Origin: Reyranella sp.
GTDB taxonomy: Bacteria; Pseudomonadota; Alphaproteobacteria; Reyranellales; Reyranellaceae
Length of the DNA: 52,968 bases
Assembly (NCBI GenBank): GCA_029946105.1
Contig: JAQSDW010000065.1
Span: 1-52,968, forward strand
Reading direction: 5' to 3'
A model generated the notes under the pieces. It was not told where the DNA came from. It made no database searches and saw only the letters and a list, made by a program, of their open reading frames with translations. The position numbers were made by a program, and so were the translations under genes. Shown here piece after piece: positions 34,152 through 43,145 of the stretch. How positions within the stretch are numbered: position 1 is the stretch's first letter; every line of letters starts with the position of its first letter.

Positions 34152-35003
34152 ATGCCCATTATCGATTCGCAAGTCCACGCCTACGAGGCGAACACGCCGA
34201 AGCGGCCCTGGGCCACGCAGCCGAACTGGCCTCCTCACGTCACCGGCGACGAGATGGTCGCGGCGATGGACAAGGTCGGCGTGGACGGCGCGATCTTCAT
34301 CTCCGCCTTCTCCCAGTATCGCTACGACGCCAGCTACGCGGTGGAAGTGCAGCGCGCGCATCCCGGCCGGATGGCCATCGTCAAGCCGGTCGACCCGGAC
34401 GATCCGGCAGTGGCCGATGTCGTGGCCGAGTGGAAGAAGAACCCGGGCGCGGTCGGCATCCGCATCATGCTGACGAAGGAAAACGGGCGCGGGCCCGATC
34501 ATCCCGGCCTCGGTCGCATTGCACGCGCCGCGGTCAAACATGACTTCCCCGTCAACGTCCTGTGCTGGGACAATGTCGACGCGGGCACCGCGCTGGTCGA
34601 TCGCTACCCGGAGACCCGCTTCATCATCGATCACCTCGCCATCCTGCAGCCGCGCCAGCCGCCCGCGCCGCCGCAGCCCTGGGCCGACCTGCCCAAGGTG
34701 TTGGAACTCGCCAAGCGCCGGAACGCGGTCATCAAGGTGAGCGGCGCCTGCACGCTGTCCAAGGAGCCCTATCCATTCCCGGACATCTGGGATCCGCTGA
34801 AGCGCGTGTTCGATGCCTGGGGCTTCGAGCGTTGCCTATGGGGCACGGACTGGACGCGCGCGTTCGCCGTCGTCAACTATGAGCAAGCGGTCAAGCCCTT
34901 CCTCGAGACCAAACGCCTGAGCGACAGCGAACGATCCATGCTGATGGGCGGTGCCTGCGCCAAGGCCTATGGCTGGTCGCCTACGCCAAGCGCGTCGCGG
35001 TGA
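34152..35003 (+). CDS. Amidohydrolase_2 family TIM-barrel hydrolase
   Basis: A 283-aa protein starting M-P-I-I-D-S-Q-V-H-A-Y-E, with the single His of the Amidohydrolase_2 group, D-H-L-A-I near residue 160 and W-G-T-D-W-T-R near 235. The group includes 2-pyrone-4,6-dicarboxylate lactonase and sugar lactonases. AAAGGAGG precedes the ATG. An oxidoreductase of the Gfo/Idh family follows after 39 bases, as part of a plausible catabolic operon. The exact reaction is not known. Confidence 0.83.
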   Translation: MPIIDSQVHAYEANTPKRPWATQPNWPPHVTGDEMVAAMDKVGVDGAIFISAFSQYRYDASYAVEVQRAHPGRMAIVKPVDPDDPAVADVVAEWKKNPGAVGIRIMLTKENGRGPDHPGLGRIARAAVKHDFPVNVLCWDNVDAGTALVDRYPETRFIIDHLAILQPRQPPAPPQPWADLPKVLELAKRRNAVIKVSGACTLSKEPYPFPDIWDPLKRVFDAWGFERCLWGTDWTRAFAVVNYEQAVKPFLETKRLSDSERSMLMGGACAKAYGWSPTPSASR

Positions 35004-35042
35004 CACTCGCCCCGAGGAGCTGGGACCTCGAAGACGGATCGG

Positions 35043-36020
35043 ATGGGCATGAAGAACGCTAGCGTGGCGATCGGTGTCATCGGCGCCGGCATCATGGGCG
35101 AACGGCTGCTCAACGCGATTCTCCAGCAGGAGCCGGACTTGCTGCACGCCTGCGGCATCTGGGATCCGGCGTCGACAGCGATGCAACGCATGGAAAAGAC
35201 CTTTCCGCAGGTGCCGCGAATGGCCGATGCGTCCGCGGTCATCGCTGCCAGCGACTGTGTCTACATCGCCTCGCCGCCCGCCTCGCATCTCGATCACGCC
35301 CGCGCAGCCCTTGCCGCGGGCAAAAGCTTCTTCGGCGAGAAGCCGCTGGCCATCGACGTTGCCGATGCGCGCGCCTTCGTGGCGCAGGCCGGCAACAGAG
35401 GCGCCGTAAACTTTCCCTTCGCCTCTTCCTTCGCCGTAGCGGCGATCAAGGACTGGATCGAGAAGGGCGAGATCGGCAGGCCGCGGCGCATCGAGATCGA
35501 TGTGGGCTTCGCTGCCTGGCCGCGTCCCTGGCAGGCGGATGCGGTGGGCTGGCTGGACAGACCGATGCAGGGTGGCTTCACGCGCGAGGTCGTCTCGCAT
35601 TTCCTGTTTCTTTCGCGGCGGCTCGTCGGACCGCTGCATGGCCTGAGCGGCAAGGCGTCTTTTCCGGAAGCGGGCAAGTCCGAACGCCGCATCGCGGCGA
35701 CCCTGCGGGCCGGTGACCTGCCGGTGACACTCGCCGGGGCCGTCGGCGAGACGGCGAAGGACGATCACAATATCTGGATGCTGGAAGGTGACAGAGGTGC
35801 CGTACGGCTCTGCGACTGGTCGATCGCGGAGCGGCGCCTGCCGGATGGTGCCTGGCAGCGCGCAGCGGATGCTCTGCCGAACGAGCAGGCGCGGCCGCTG
35901 GCACTGAAGCGACAGTTGGAGGGCGTGGTGAGCCTCGCGCGTGGCGAGCCACACCATCTCGCGACGCTGGCCGAAGCGCTCAACGTGCAGGAGATCGTCG
36001 AAGGTATTCTCGCCGGATAA
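35043..36020 (+). CDS. Gfo/Idh/MocA family oxidoreductase
   Basis: A 325-aa NAD(P)-dependent dehydrogenase. The N-terminal Rossmann motif is G-V-I-G-A-G-I-M-G, and F-G-E-K-P-L-A-I near residue 97 is the family E-K-P motif. The C-terminal half is the substrate domain. With the TIM-barrel hydrolase upstream it recalls protocatechuate 4,5-cleavage enzymes (LigC is in this family), but sugar oxidation is equally possible. Confidence 0.87.
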   Translation: MGMKNASVAIGVIGAGIMGERLLNAILQQEPDLLHACGIWDPASTAMQRMEKTFPQVPRMADASAVIAASDCVYIASPPASHLDHARAALAAGKSFFGEKPLAIDVADARAFVAQAGNRGAVNFPFASSFAVAAIKDWIEKGEIGRPRRIEIDVGFAAWPRPWQADAVGWLDRPMQGGFTREVVSHFLFLSRRLVGPLHGLSGKASFPEAGKSERRIAATLRAGDLPVTLAGAVGETAKDDHNIWMLEGDRGAVRLCDWSIAERRLPDGAWQRAADALPNEQARPLALKRQLEGVVSLARGEPHHLATLAEALNVQEIVEGILAG

Positions 36021-36080
36021 ACCGCCGAGGCCGAATCACTTAGCTTCCTGGTGAGTCATTGATCGGAAAGGATTGATCTC

Positions 36081-36476
36081 ATGACCCTTAGCCTCGCGGA
36101 TGCCAATCGCGTGATCGCCGGCGCCATCGAGAAGGCAAACCAACTCGACACGAAGATGAATATCGCCGTGTGCGACGCCGGCGGACGGCTCCTTGCCTTT
36201 CAGCGCATGGATGGCGCCATCTGGGCGGGCTCCTTCGGCAGCCAGGGCAAGGCCATGGCTTCGGCCGCCTTCGGACGCCCGAGCGGCGAGCTGACGCCAC
36301 GCGCCGACCATCCGACCTTGCGCGGCATCGCTGCGGCCGAAGGCAACCACATGTTCTATGGCCAAGGCGCCGTTCCAATCTTCCGGCAGGGTGTCCTGAT
36401 CGGTGCCTGCGGCGTTGGCGGTGGCACCGCGCAGGAAGACGAGGATTGCGCCCGCGCCGGGGTCGAACGGCTCTGA
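36081..36476 (+). CDS. GlcG/HbpS family heme-binding-like protein
   Basis: A 131-aa protein with the family traits A-N-Q-L-D-T-K-M-N-I-A-V-C-D-A-G-G-R-L-L-A-F-Q-R-M-D-G-A and the C-terminal G-V-G-G-G-T-A-Q-E-D-E-D-C-A. Members are often found in catabolic operons and can bind heme or small molecules. GGAAAGGA lies upstream. It is the last gene of the plus-strand run. Confidence 0.82.
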   Translation: MTLSLADANRVIAGAIEKANQLDTKMNIAVCDAGGRLLAFQRMDGAIWAGSFGSQGKAMASAAFGRPSGELTPRADHPTLRGIAAAEGNHMFYGQGAVPIFRQGVLIGACGVGGGTAQEDEDCARAGVERL

Positions 36477-36479
36477 GGC

Positions 36480-36920
36480 TTACTTGATCCCCAGCAGCTC
36501 GACATCGAAGATCAGCGTGGCGTTGGGCGGAATGACGCCGCCGGCGCCGCGCGCTCCATAGCCGAGTTCCGGCGGAATGATCAGCGTCCGCTTGCCGCCG
36601 ACCTTCATGGTGGCGACGCCCTCGTCCCAGCCGCCGATGACGCGCTTCATGCCGATGGGAAACTCGAAGGGCTGGCCGCGATCGACGGAAGAATCGAATT
36701 TCTTGCCTTTCGCGCCTCCTTCGGAGAGCCAGCCAGTGTAGTGCATGACACAGGTCTGGCCGCTCTTGGGGCTCGCGCCCGTGCCGACGGTCGTGTCGAT
36801 GAATTTCAGGCCGGTGTCGGTTGTCATGGTTTTTCCTTGCGTTTGCGCGCCAGCCGGACGGGTGGCGGCGAGAGCTGCGAGAGTTGTAGTCGCGATAATG
36901 ACACGACGGGTCATTGGCAT
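36480..36920 (-). CDS. Secreted FKBP-type peptidyl-prolyl isomerase
   Basis: A 146-aa exported FKBP. The signal peptide ([16 protein letters not shown]) ends at about G-A-Q. The FKBP core is complete: M-H-Y-T-G-W-L, F-D-S-S...[42 protein letters not shown] lies eight bases before ATG 36920. It helps fold periplasmic proteins. Confidence 0.92.
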   Translation of the reverse strand: MPMTRRVIIATTTLAALAATRPAGAQTQGKTMTTDTGLKFIDTTVGTGASPKSGQTCVMHYTGWLSEGGAKGKKFDSSVDRGQPFEFPIGMKRVIGGWDEGVATMKVGGKRTLIIPPELGYGARGAGGVIPPNATLIFDVELLGIK

Positions 36921-37035
36921 GTGGCTTTTCCTCGGGAAGTTCCGTGGGCGAGATCGCGGGCGGGGCCATCGATACGAAACAATGTCGAGGAAGCCAACCC
37001 CGATCACGCGCATTGCATCGCGGACGGTCGAAGCG

Positions 37036-37626
37036 CTAAACGCCCAAAGGGGCGTCCTGACCGACAACCTGCTTGTACAGCGCACGCACCTCTTCCGAGA
37101 CGCGGTGCGTGTCTTCCTTCAGGTTGCGCGGCGTGATCGCGATGAAGGCGATTTCCCAGTTGTCCGGTTTGGGCACGCCTACTTTCGGCACGAAGGCGTG
37201 CGGCGCGCCGGGCGCGTTGTGGAAATGGCCTCCATCAACCACCGGCGTCAGCACCGGCCTGCCATTCTCGTCGATGAAAAAGCCTTCCGCCTCGCCCATG
37301 ACATACATCGGGAACTGATCGGTGCGGCTGGCGATGTGTATGTGAAGCTCTACCTTCGGCAAGAACACCGCCGCAACGCCGCGACCGTGCCGGTTCTGGC
37401 CCAGACGCCACGGGCCGGGTCCGGTCAAATCCGGCGCGGCGGACAAGTGATATTCCGCGCGGGCCAGAATGGCGCGCAGAGCTTCCTTGGGGCTGAATTC
37501 GGAACCGGCCGCGGCGCGGGACTTGCTGAAGTCCGCGTAAACGGACTTCATCCACTGAAGCTCGTCATCGGCCAGTTCGTGGTCGAGAACCGGGAGGGTC
37601 GCGCCATTGGGCATGGAAGGGGGCAT
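37036..37626 (-). CDS. Cupin-like hypothetical protein
   Basis: A 196-aa soluble protein. Residues about 95-160 look like one cupin barrel ([23 protein letters not shown]) with His residues that could hold a metal. The N-terminal 80 residues are helical and of unknown type. GAGGAG sits six bases before the ATG. The function is not recognised. Confidence 0.72.
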   Translation of the reverse strand: MPPSMPNGATLPVLDHELADDELQWMKSVYADFSKSRAAAGSEFSPKEALRAILARAEYHLSAAPDLTGPGPWRLGQNRHGRGVAAVFLPKVELHIHIASRTDQFPMYVMGEAEGFFIDENGRPVLTPVVDGGHFHNAPGAPHAFVPKVGVPKPDNWEIAFIAITPRNLKEDTHRVSEEVRALYKQVVGQDAPLGV

Positions 37627-37784
37627 GGAAGGCTCCTCTGCCTTGTTATTCCATCTTTCTTTTTATCCGGGATTCCCCAGATAGTCAGCGATTTATGCCG
37701 TTCGTTGCCAACAAGGCGGTGCTCGCCGGATCGATGCGACGTATCGTAGAGGCGCGTTTCTCAATGCAATGAAAGGGGACGAAC

Positions 37785-38552
37785 ATGGGAAGGCTCGACG
37801 GCAAAGTCGCAGCGGTGACGGGCGGGGCATCCGGGATTGGCGAGGCGACGGTCAGGCGTTTCATCGCCGAGGGCGCGAGCGTGGCATTCTGCGATCGGGA
37901 CGGCGAGCGCGGCCAGCGCGTGGCAGCCGAGCTCGAGGCGTCCGGGGCCAAGGTCGCCTTCACCCAGGCAGACGTTGGTACCGAGGCTGCGTGCCTCGCC
38001 TTCGTCAATGGTGCCGCGCAGAAGTTCGGGCGCATCGACATCCTCGTCAACAATGCCGGCATCCGTAAATACGAGAAGATCGACGAGGCGAGTGCTGCCA
38101 GCTGGAACGAGATCCTCAACATCAACCTGATGAGCTACGCCTTTTGCGCCAAGGCGGCGGTTCCGCTCATGCGCCGCAACAAGAGCGGCGCCATCGTGAA
38201 CGTGGCCTCCGTACGTTCCGTCGTCGCGGGCGGCGGCAACCTGCTGTACGACACCACCAAGGCCGCGATCGCGGGCCTGACACGGGCGCTCGCCGCCGAC
38301 CATTCGGCGGAGGGCATTCGCGTAAACGCTGTCGGCCCAGGTCCGATCTTCACACCGTTCCATCAGCGCCGTATCGAAGCCGCCGGCGAGACCGTCGCTC
38401 AGTACAACGCCAAGGCCGCGGAAGGCACCATGATGAAGCGCCCGGGCAAGGCCGAGGAGGTCGCCGCCGCGATCCTGTTTTTGGCCTCCGACGACGCCTC
38501 CTACGTTACCGGTGCCCTGCTGTTCGTGGACGGCGGCATGACGGCGCTATGA
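37785..38552 (+). CDS. SDR family oxidoreductase
   Basis: A 255-aa classical short-chain dehydrogenase: T-G-G-A-S-G-I-G (12-19), N-N-A-G near 90, V-A-S-V with catalytic Ser, and Y-D-T-T-K near 157-161. F-C-D-R-D after strand 2 suggests NAD(H). The substrate is unknown. It ends before a bidirectional hairpin and the tRNA gene. Confidence 0.9.
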   Translation: MGRLDGKVAAVTGGASGIGEATVRRFIAEGASVAFCDRDGERGQRVAAELEASGAKVAFTQADVGTEAACLAFVNGAAQKFGRIDILVNNAGIRKYEKIDEASAASWNEILNINLMSYAFCAKAAVPLMRRNKSGAIVNVASVRSVVAGGGNLLYDTTKAAIAGLTRALAADHSAEGIRVNAVGPGPIFTPFHQRRIEAAGETVAQYNAKAAEGTMMKRPGKAEEVAAAILFLASDDASYVTGALLFVDGGMTAL

Positions 38553-38582
38553 GGCAGGTATCCGATCTCGCGAACGGATAAA

Positions 38583-38603
38583 CGGCCCTCACGACAAGGG
38601 CCG
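38583..38603. terminator. Hairpin terminator between SDR gene and tRNA-Phe
   Basis: CGGCCCT (38583-38589) pairs perfectly with AGGGCCG (38597-38603) around a 7-base loop. On the minus strand it follows the tRNA and is succeeded by TTTAT, as in an intrinsic terminator. It could serve the SDR gene as well. Confidence 0.6.
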
Positions 38604-38640
38604 GAAACAACATTTTGATATTGCGAGAGAATTTGGCGAA

Positions 38641-38716
38641 TGGTGCCCAGGGGCGGAGTCGAACCACCGACACTGCGATTTTCAGTCGCATGCTCTACCA
38701 GCTGAGCTACCTGGGC
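38641..38716 (-). tRNA. tRNA-Phe (anticodon GAA)
   Basis: A 76-nt cloverleaf with acceptor stem GCCCAGG/CCTGGGC, D arm GCTC...GAGC, anticodon stem TGCGA/TCGCA holding GAA (38683-38681), T loop GGTTCGACTCC and an encoded CCA end. It lies downstream of yacG on the same strand, as in other alphaproteobacteria. Confidence 0.97.
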
Positions 38717-38752
38717 GTACCACATCGGCTAGCGGCGGGCTTATAGGACGCA

Positions 38753-38983
38753 CTAGCCCGTCTGTCTAGTTGACCCCGGCTCGGCCCCGTCGCCGCCATC
38801 CTCGCTCGGGGCCTCGTCGGTGGCGACGCGGTACCCCTCCTTCAGCCAGCGGCCGAGGTCGACGTTGGCGCAGCGCTTGGAGCAGAACGGGCGGAATTGA
38901 ACGATCCCGGGCTTTTCGCAGATCGGACATTTGGCGGCGATCCGGACGGCGCGCAGCGGGGGAGTGGCGGTTCGGTCAGTCAT
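38753..38983 (-). CDS. yacG: DNA gyrase inhibitor YacG
   Basis: A 76-aa zinc protein with C-P-I-C and F-C-S-K-R-C, followed by the family motif D-L-G-R-W-L-x-E-G-Y-R-V. YacG binds GyrB and inhibits gyrase. ATG 38983 overlaps the end of the RNase gene by eight bases. It is the last protein gene of the infA-maf-rng-yacG operon. Confidence 0.93.
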   Translation of the reverse strand: MTDRTATPPLRAVRIAAKCPICEKPGIVQFRPFCSKRCANVDLGRWLKEGYRVATDEAPSEDGGDGAEPGSTRQTG

Positions 38984-40166
38984 CGCTCTTCTCAAGTGCC
39001 TCGAGCTGGGCCTTCAGCGTCGCGCCACGGCGCGCGCGCGTCAACTCGAAGTGACCGAGCCGGGTAAAACCATAGAGCTGGGTCGGCACGGGGTCGTCGG
39101 CCAGCGCCTCGGCCAGCGCCGCCTGCACCTTGTCGCGATCGTAGGTGCTGCGCATGGTGACGAAGTCGATCACCACGGCGCCGGCGAGATTGCGCAGCCT
39201 GAGCTGCTGGGCGATCGCCGGCGCCGCCTCGAGATTGACCTCGATCGGCCGGCGCGGCGCGCGACCCAGTCGGCCGCCGGCCGTGGCGCTGTCGACATCG
39301 ATGGCGCACAGCGTTTCGCCGGGTTCGAACAGCAGCTCGATGCCGCTTTCGAGCACGATGCGCTCGGCCAGCGCGGTATCGATCTGGCCCGCCACATCAT
39401 CGATGTCGAACGCCGGCATCGGCCCGTTGTGCCAGCGCACGCGGATCGGCTCGCCCAGCCGGTCCATCTCGTCCTGAAGACTGCGCGCCATCGCACGATC
39501 GTCGAGGATGACCTCCTCGAGGGTGGAGCCATGGTCGCGCAACATGCGGGCGATAGGATCGCGCTCGCCCGGAATGCGGGCGGTCAAGTCGGCGGGCGGT
39601 TGCGAGTCGAAGGCCTGGCGGCGGATCTTCTCCCAACGTTCCATGACCTCGGTCGCGTCGGTGCGCAGCACGTCGAGCGAGGCGCCTGAAGCGGCGGTGC
39701 GCAGCACGATGCCACCCTCCAGCAGATCCTCGACATGGCCGCGCAGACGCTCGCGCTCGGACTCGTTTTCGATGCGACGCGAGAATGTCACACCGGCACC
39801 GACCGGATGGTGGACGAGATAGCGGCCGGTGACGGCGAGGTTCATCGACAGTCGCGGGCCCTTGCCGTTCTCACCTTCGCCGTCGTTGCGTACCTGAACC
39901 AGGAGAGGGGCGCCGGGCGGCGGCCAGTCCTCGATCCCGGCTCGGTCGGCGGCGCGCAGGAAACCGGCATGGCCGATGCCGATGTCGACGAAGGCCGCAT
40001 CCAGTTCGGGCATCACCCGTTCGAGTCGGCCAAGGAATATGCTGTCGATATGCGAAGGCCTGTCGCGCCGCACGACCTTGAGTTCCGCCAGGCGCCCGCC
40101 GGCGGTGAGCGCCATCAGGAACGCCTTCGGCAGCACATGACAGATCAGCCGATCGACGCGGCTCAC
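38976..40166 (-). CDS. rng: Ribonuclease E/G family protein (RNase G-like)
   Basis: A 396-aa endoribonuclease. An S1-like part (S-I-F-L-G-R-L-E-R-V...A-F-V-D-I-G) comes first, then the catalytic core with A-I-D-V-D-S and V-I-D-F-V-T-M (usual metal Asp residues) and N-L-E-A-A...R-Q-L-R-L-R-N. The C-terminus stops after T-R-A-R-R, before the C-P-x-C zinc link found in RNase E/G of E. coli. It starts with GTG 40166, overlapping the maf stop (GTGA). It takes part in RNA processing and decay. Confidence 0.88.
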   Translation of the reverse strand: MSRVDRLICHVLPKAFLMALTAGGRLAELKVVRRDRPSHIDSIFLGRLERVMPELDAAFVDIGIGHAGFLRAADRAGIEDWPPPGAPLLVQVRNDGEGENGKGPRLSMNLAVTGRYLVHHPVGAGVTFSRRIENESERERLRGHVEDLLEGGIVLRTAASGASLDVLRTDATEVMERWEKIRRQAFDSQPPADLTARIPGERDPIARMLRDHGSTLEEVILDDRAMARSLQDEMDRLGEPIRVRWHNGPMPAFDIDDVAGQIDTALAERIVLESGIELLFEPGETLCAIDVDSATAGGRLGRAPRRPIEVNLEAAPAIAQQLRLRNLAGAVVIDFVTMRSTYDRDKVQAALAEALADDPVPTQLYGFTRLGHFELTRARRGATLKAQLEALEKSDD

Positions 40167-40744
40167 GACAACCCCGGCTTCAACAGTTTCATCGTCTCGA
40201 ACAGCGGCAGGCCGACGACATTGCTGTAGGAGCCGGAGATGAAATCGACGAAGCGCGCGGCGCGGCCCTGGATCGCATAGCCACCCGCCTTGCCGCGCCA
40301 TTCGCCACATCGCAGATAGTCGTCGACCTCGGCCTGTTCGAGCCGCTTGAAGCGGACAACGGTCTCGACCAGGCGCGTGCGCACCGTTCCGTCCGGATAG
40401 CCCACCGCGACTGCCCCCAGCACGCGGTGTCGGCGGCCCGACAACCGGCCGAGGCAGACCCGCGCCTCGGTTTCGGTTTCAGCCTTCGGCAGAATGCGCC
40501 GGCTGCAAACGACCACGCTGTCGGCGGCCACGATCACCGACCCGGGATGACGCGGTGCCACGACGGCGAGCTTCGAGGTCGCCATCCGCAACGCATAGGC
40601 GCGCGGCAGCTCACGCAGGCGAGGCGTTTCGTCGACGTCGGGAGGATCGATCTCGGAAGGTTCGAGTCCGACCTGTCGCAGCAGGTCGAGCCGGCGCGGT
40701 GACGCGGAGGCCAGGACGAGCGGAGGGATCGGCGGAGCGGCCAA
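40163..40744 (-). CDS. maf: Maf family nucleotide pyrophosphatase
   Basis: A 193-aa protein with L-A-S-A-S-P-R-R (8-15), A-D-S-V-V and a G-Y-A-I-Q-G motif. Maf enzymes hydrolyse non-canonical or excess nucleoside triphosphates. It lies four bases after infA and overlaps the RNase gene by four bases. Confidence 0.94.
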   Translation of the reverse strand: MAAPPIPPLVLASASPRRLDLLRQVGLEPSEIDPPDVDETPRLRELPRAYALRMATSKLAVVAPRHPGSVIVAADSVVVCSRRILPKAETETEARVCLGRLSGRRHRVLGAVAVGYPDGTVRTRLVETVVRFKRLEQAEVDDYLRCGEWRGKAGGYAIQGRAARFVDFISGSYSNVVGLPLFETMKLLKPGLS

Positions 40745-40747
40745 CGC

Positions 40748-40966
40748 CTACTTGAAGCGGAAGGTGATGCGACCCTTGGTCAGGTCGTATGGCGTCATTT
40801 CCACGGTGACGCGGTCGCCCGCGAGGACGCGAATGCGGTTCTTGCGCATCTTGCCCGACGTGTGGGCAAGAATCGTGTGATCGTTGTCGAGCTTCACCCG
40901 GAACATGGCGTTGGGCAGCAGCTCGGACACGACACCGTTGAACTCAATCAGATCTTCTTTGGCCAT
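40748..40966 (-). CDS. infA: Translation initiation factor IF-1
   Basis: A 72-aa S1-fold protein, full length: [33 protein letters not shown], and the ending R-I-T-F-R. It binds the 30S A site. It heads the maf-rng-yacG operon. The 164-base gap upstream separates it from a divergent secreted-protein gene and must carry both promoters. Confidence 0.97.
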   Translation of the reverse strand: MAKEDLIEFNGVVSELLPNAMFRVKLDNDHTILAHTSGKMRKNRIRVLAGDRVTVEMTPYDLTKGRITFRFK

Positions 40967-41130
40967 CCGGCCTCCGGCTGGAGTGAAATTGTGGAAGGAA
41001 GCGGGCGGAAAATGGGCCGCACCGGGGATTTAGTCAATGGACCCAAGAGGATAGAAACGCAACCTGCCCTTCTCAGCGGCCCGCGCGTCCCCTATATCTG
41101 GGGTCCGGGGAAAGCTGAGGGATCGCCAAT

Positions 41131-41886
41131 ATGAAAATCCACCGACTGTCTGGCCTCTTAGCTGTGGCGTTGCTTGCGCCCGGGCTGGCTTTGGCTCAGA
41201 CGCCCGCTCCCCAGGCCACGCCGAACGCCGTCACTGCGCCGGCCCAGAAGACGATCGGCACGCCCTCGAACAGGAAATATTCCTCGTCGCTGATCGTGGT
41301 GAACGCCCGCGGCGCCAAGCTGCAGGGCCAGAAGCTCACCCTCGAAGGCGTATCGCCCAGCGCCGTTTTCTTCACCACCCGCCCGGCACGCGGCGTCGGC
41401 CACATGCTCACGCCCGACATGGTCGATATCTGGACGACCGGCAGCTTCGCCAAGGATCCTCCCAACGCCACCGTATCGGTGTTCCAGAAGGACGGCGGCG
41501 GCGTGTCCGACATCGTAGCCGTCCTGAAGTCGCCCAAGCTCGACGGCGACAAGCTCACCTTCGACGTCCAGGTCCTCGAAGGCAACCTCGCCAATTCCGA
41601 CGGACCAGCCTCGATCTTCATTGACACGATCTGGTTCGGCGTCGGCGGTTCCCAGGGCCTGACCTATCTCGGCCAGAACCAGACCGTGTCGGACGCGCCG
41701 GCCATCGGCAGTCGCTACGACACCAGCGCCTACGGCAACGATCAGTGGTCCAACCCGTCACCGACCCGGGCCTACAACTCCGGCCTGTCGTACAGCGGCA
41801 GCGCGGGCGCCCCGCCGCCGCCGGACCTCGACCCGCGTTACGGGCCGAAGCGCTGCGGCGCACCGCCCCTGATGCCCTGCTACTGA
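41131..41886 (+). CDS. Secreted hypothetical protein (tandem paralogue 1)
   Basis: A 251-aa exported protein with a signal peptide ending near A-L-A-Q. The core (V-V-N-A-R-G-A-K-L-Q-G-Q-K-L-T-L-E-G-V-S-P-S-A-V-F-F; S-F-A-K-D-P-P-N-A-T-V-S-V; L-E-G-N-L) is shared with the next gene. The C-terminal 70 residues are Gly/Pro/Tyr-rich and end with a C-G-A-P-P-L-M-P-C-Y motif that could form a disulfide. No known family is recognised; the role may be in the envelope. Confidence 0.78.
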   Translation: MKIHRLSGLLAVALLAPGLALAQTPAPQATPNAVTAPAQKTIGTPSNRKYSSSLIVVNARGAKLQGQKLTLEGVSPSAVFFTTRPARGVGHMLTPDMVDIWTTGSFAKDPPNATVSVFQKDGGGVSDIVAVLKSPKLDGDKLTFDVQVLEGNLANSDGPASIFIDTIWFGVGGSQGLTYLGQNQTVSDAPAIGSRYDTSAYGNDQWSNPSPTRAYNSGLSYSGSAGAPPPPDLDPRYGPKRCGAPPLMPCY

Positions 41887-41905
41887 TCCGCGTCGGAGCC
41901 AATCG

Positions 41906-42472
41906 ATGACTTTGCCTCGTCTCGCCGCCGCCCTCGTTGCGGCATCGACACTTATTGGCCTGGCGGGATCCGCCAGCGCACAGACCGCTGGGGCGCCACA
42001 AAGCGCACCGCTTCCCGCCAAGGTGATCGGCAAGCCGCAGCAGCCGCAAATCGTTCCGTCGATGATCGTGCTCAACGCCCGGGGCGCCAAGCTAGCGGGG
42101 CAGAAGCTCGTCCTCGAAGGCATCGCGCCGAACGCCATCGTTTTCGCCGACCGGCCGGTCCGGTCGGCCGGCCACGCGCTCACGGCACACCTGCTCGAGG
42201 AATGGAGTGCTTCTTCACCCGACAGCTTCGCCAAGGATCCGCCCAACGCCACGGTGTCTGTGCTCAACAAGGCCAAGGGCGATGTGGTCGACGCCGTCAT
42301 GGTGCTGAGGTCGCCCAAGCTCGAGGGCGATCGGCTGACCTTCGACGTCGAGGTCATCGAGGGCAATCTGGCGGGCGGCGATGGCGCCGTCTCCGTCTTC
42401 CTCGACATCATCAACCTGCCGATGGCACGGCGGACCTCGCACCGCGCCGCCTGGTACGCCGGCGCCCAGTAG
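41906..42472 (+). CDS. Secreted hypothetical protein (tandem paralogue 2)
   Basis: A 188-aa exported protein, signal peptide to about S-A-S-A-Q. It shares with the gene 19 bases upstream V-L-N-A-R-G-A-K-L-A-G-Q-K-L-V-L-E-G-I, D-S-F-A-K-D-P-P-N-A-T-V-S-V and V-I-E-G-N-L. The long low-complexity tail of its partner is missing. It arose by tandem duplication. GGAG precedes the ATG. The function is unknown. Confidence 0.78.
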   Translation: MTLPRLAAALVAASTLIGLAGSASAQTAGAPQSAPLPAKVIGKPQQPQIVPSMIVLNARGAKLAGQKLVLEGIAPNAIVFADRPVRSAGHALTAHLLEEWSASSPDSFAKDPPNATVSVLNKAKGDVVDAVMVLRSPKLEGDRLTFDVEVIEGNLAGGDGAVSVFLDIINLPMARRTSHRAAWYAGAQ

Positions 42473-42679
42473 AGTCTCTCGCGGGACATGGCAACGAGCG
42501 ACGTTCGTTCGAACGGCGCCTCAACTTTTTGGGCACTTACGTTCTGACAATTGCCTGACAATCGCTCGAAGCGGACGGATTTCTTTTTCACTCCCGCAGT
42601 TCGAGTGAACCACAATCTCTGCACAATCTGGAACGGCAATGGCATCCGGGAATCTTCCCCGGTGTAAAGGAGTCGTTTC

Positions 42680-42985
42680 ATGATTCGCACAACTCGCACG
42701 ATCGCACTGCTGGGCGCCTTCGCCATCACTGCGGCCACCACGACAGCACGGGCGCAGGACATGCATTCCGGCGTGTACCCTGTTCCCAATCCCAAAGGTG
42801 CCGAAGCGACTTGGACGCCGTCGGCTGAAGGAAGCTACGTGAAGTCGGTCATCCACGATGCCGGCTTCTCGGCCATCAGCGACATGGCGCGCGGCCCGGA
42901 TGGGACGTGGCATGCCCATGCAATGAAGAACAATGCCGCGGTCGATGTCACGGTCGACCGATCCGGCCACATCGCCACGAACTGA
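42680..42985 (+). CDS. Small secreted protein (PepSY-like, tandem paralogue A)
   Basis: A 101-aa protein with a signal peptide (to about A-R-A-Q). The mature part reads W-T-P-S-A-E-G-S-Y-V-K-S-V-I-H-D-A-G-F, then D-G-T-W-H-A-H-A-M-K-N-N-A-A-V-D-V-T-V-D-R-S-G, which has the helix-then-hairpin look of a single PepSY-like module. Its leader (GGTGTAAAGGAGTCGT) is nearly repeated ahead of the next gene. The role is unknown, possibly periplasmic. Confidence 0.75.
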   Translation: MIRTTRTIALLGAFAITAATTTARAQDMHSGVYPVPNPKGAEATWTPSAEGSYVKSVIHDAGFSAISDMARGPDGTWHAHAMKNNAAVDVTVDRSGHIATN

Positions 42986-43145
42986 CGATCTGCGGCTCGC
43001 TTCTTCCCTGGCGTCGTCATGCGCCGGGGAAGAAGCGGTGCGGCGATGTGCACCGAATCCGCAGGCCGCCTGAACCTTACTCTCATCATATTCGAGGGCG
43101 CCTATGGCTCCGGGGAAAGTTCCCCGTGTAAAAGGAGTCGTCTTC

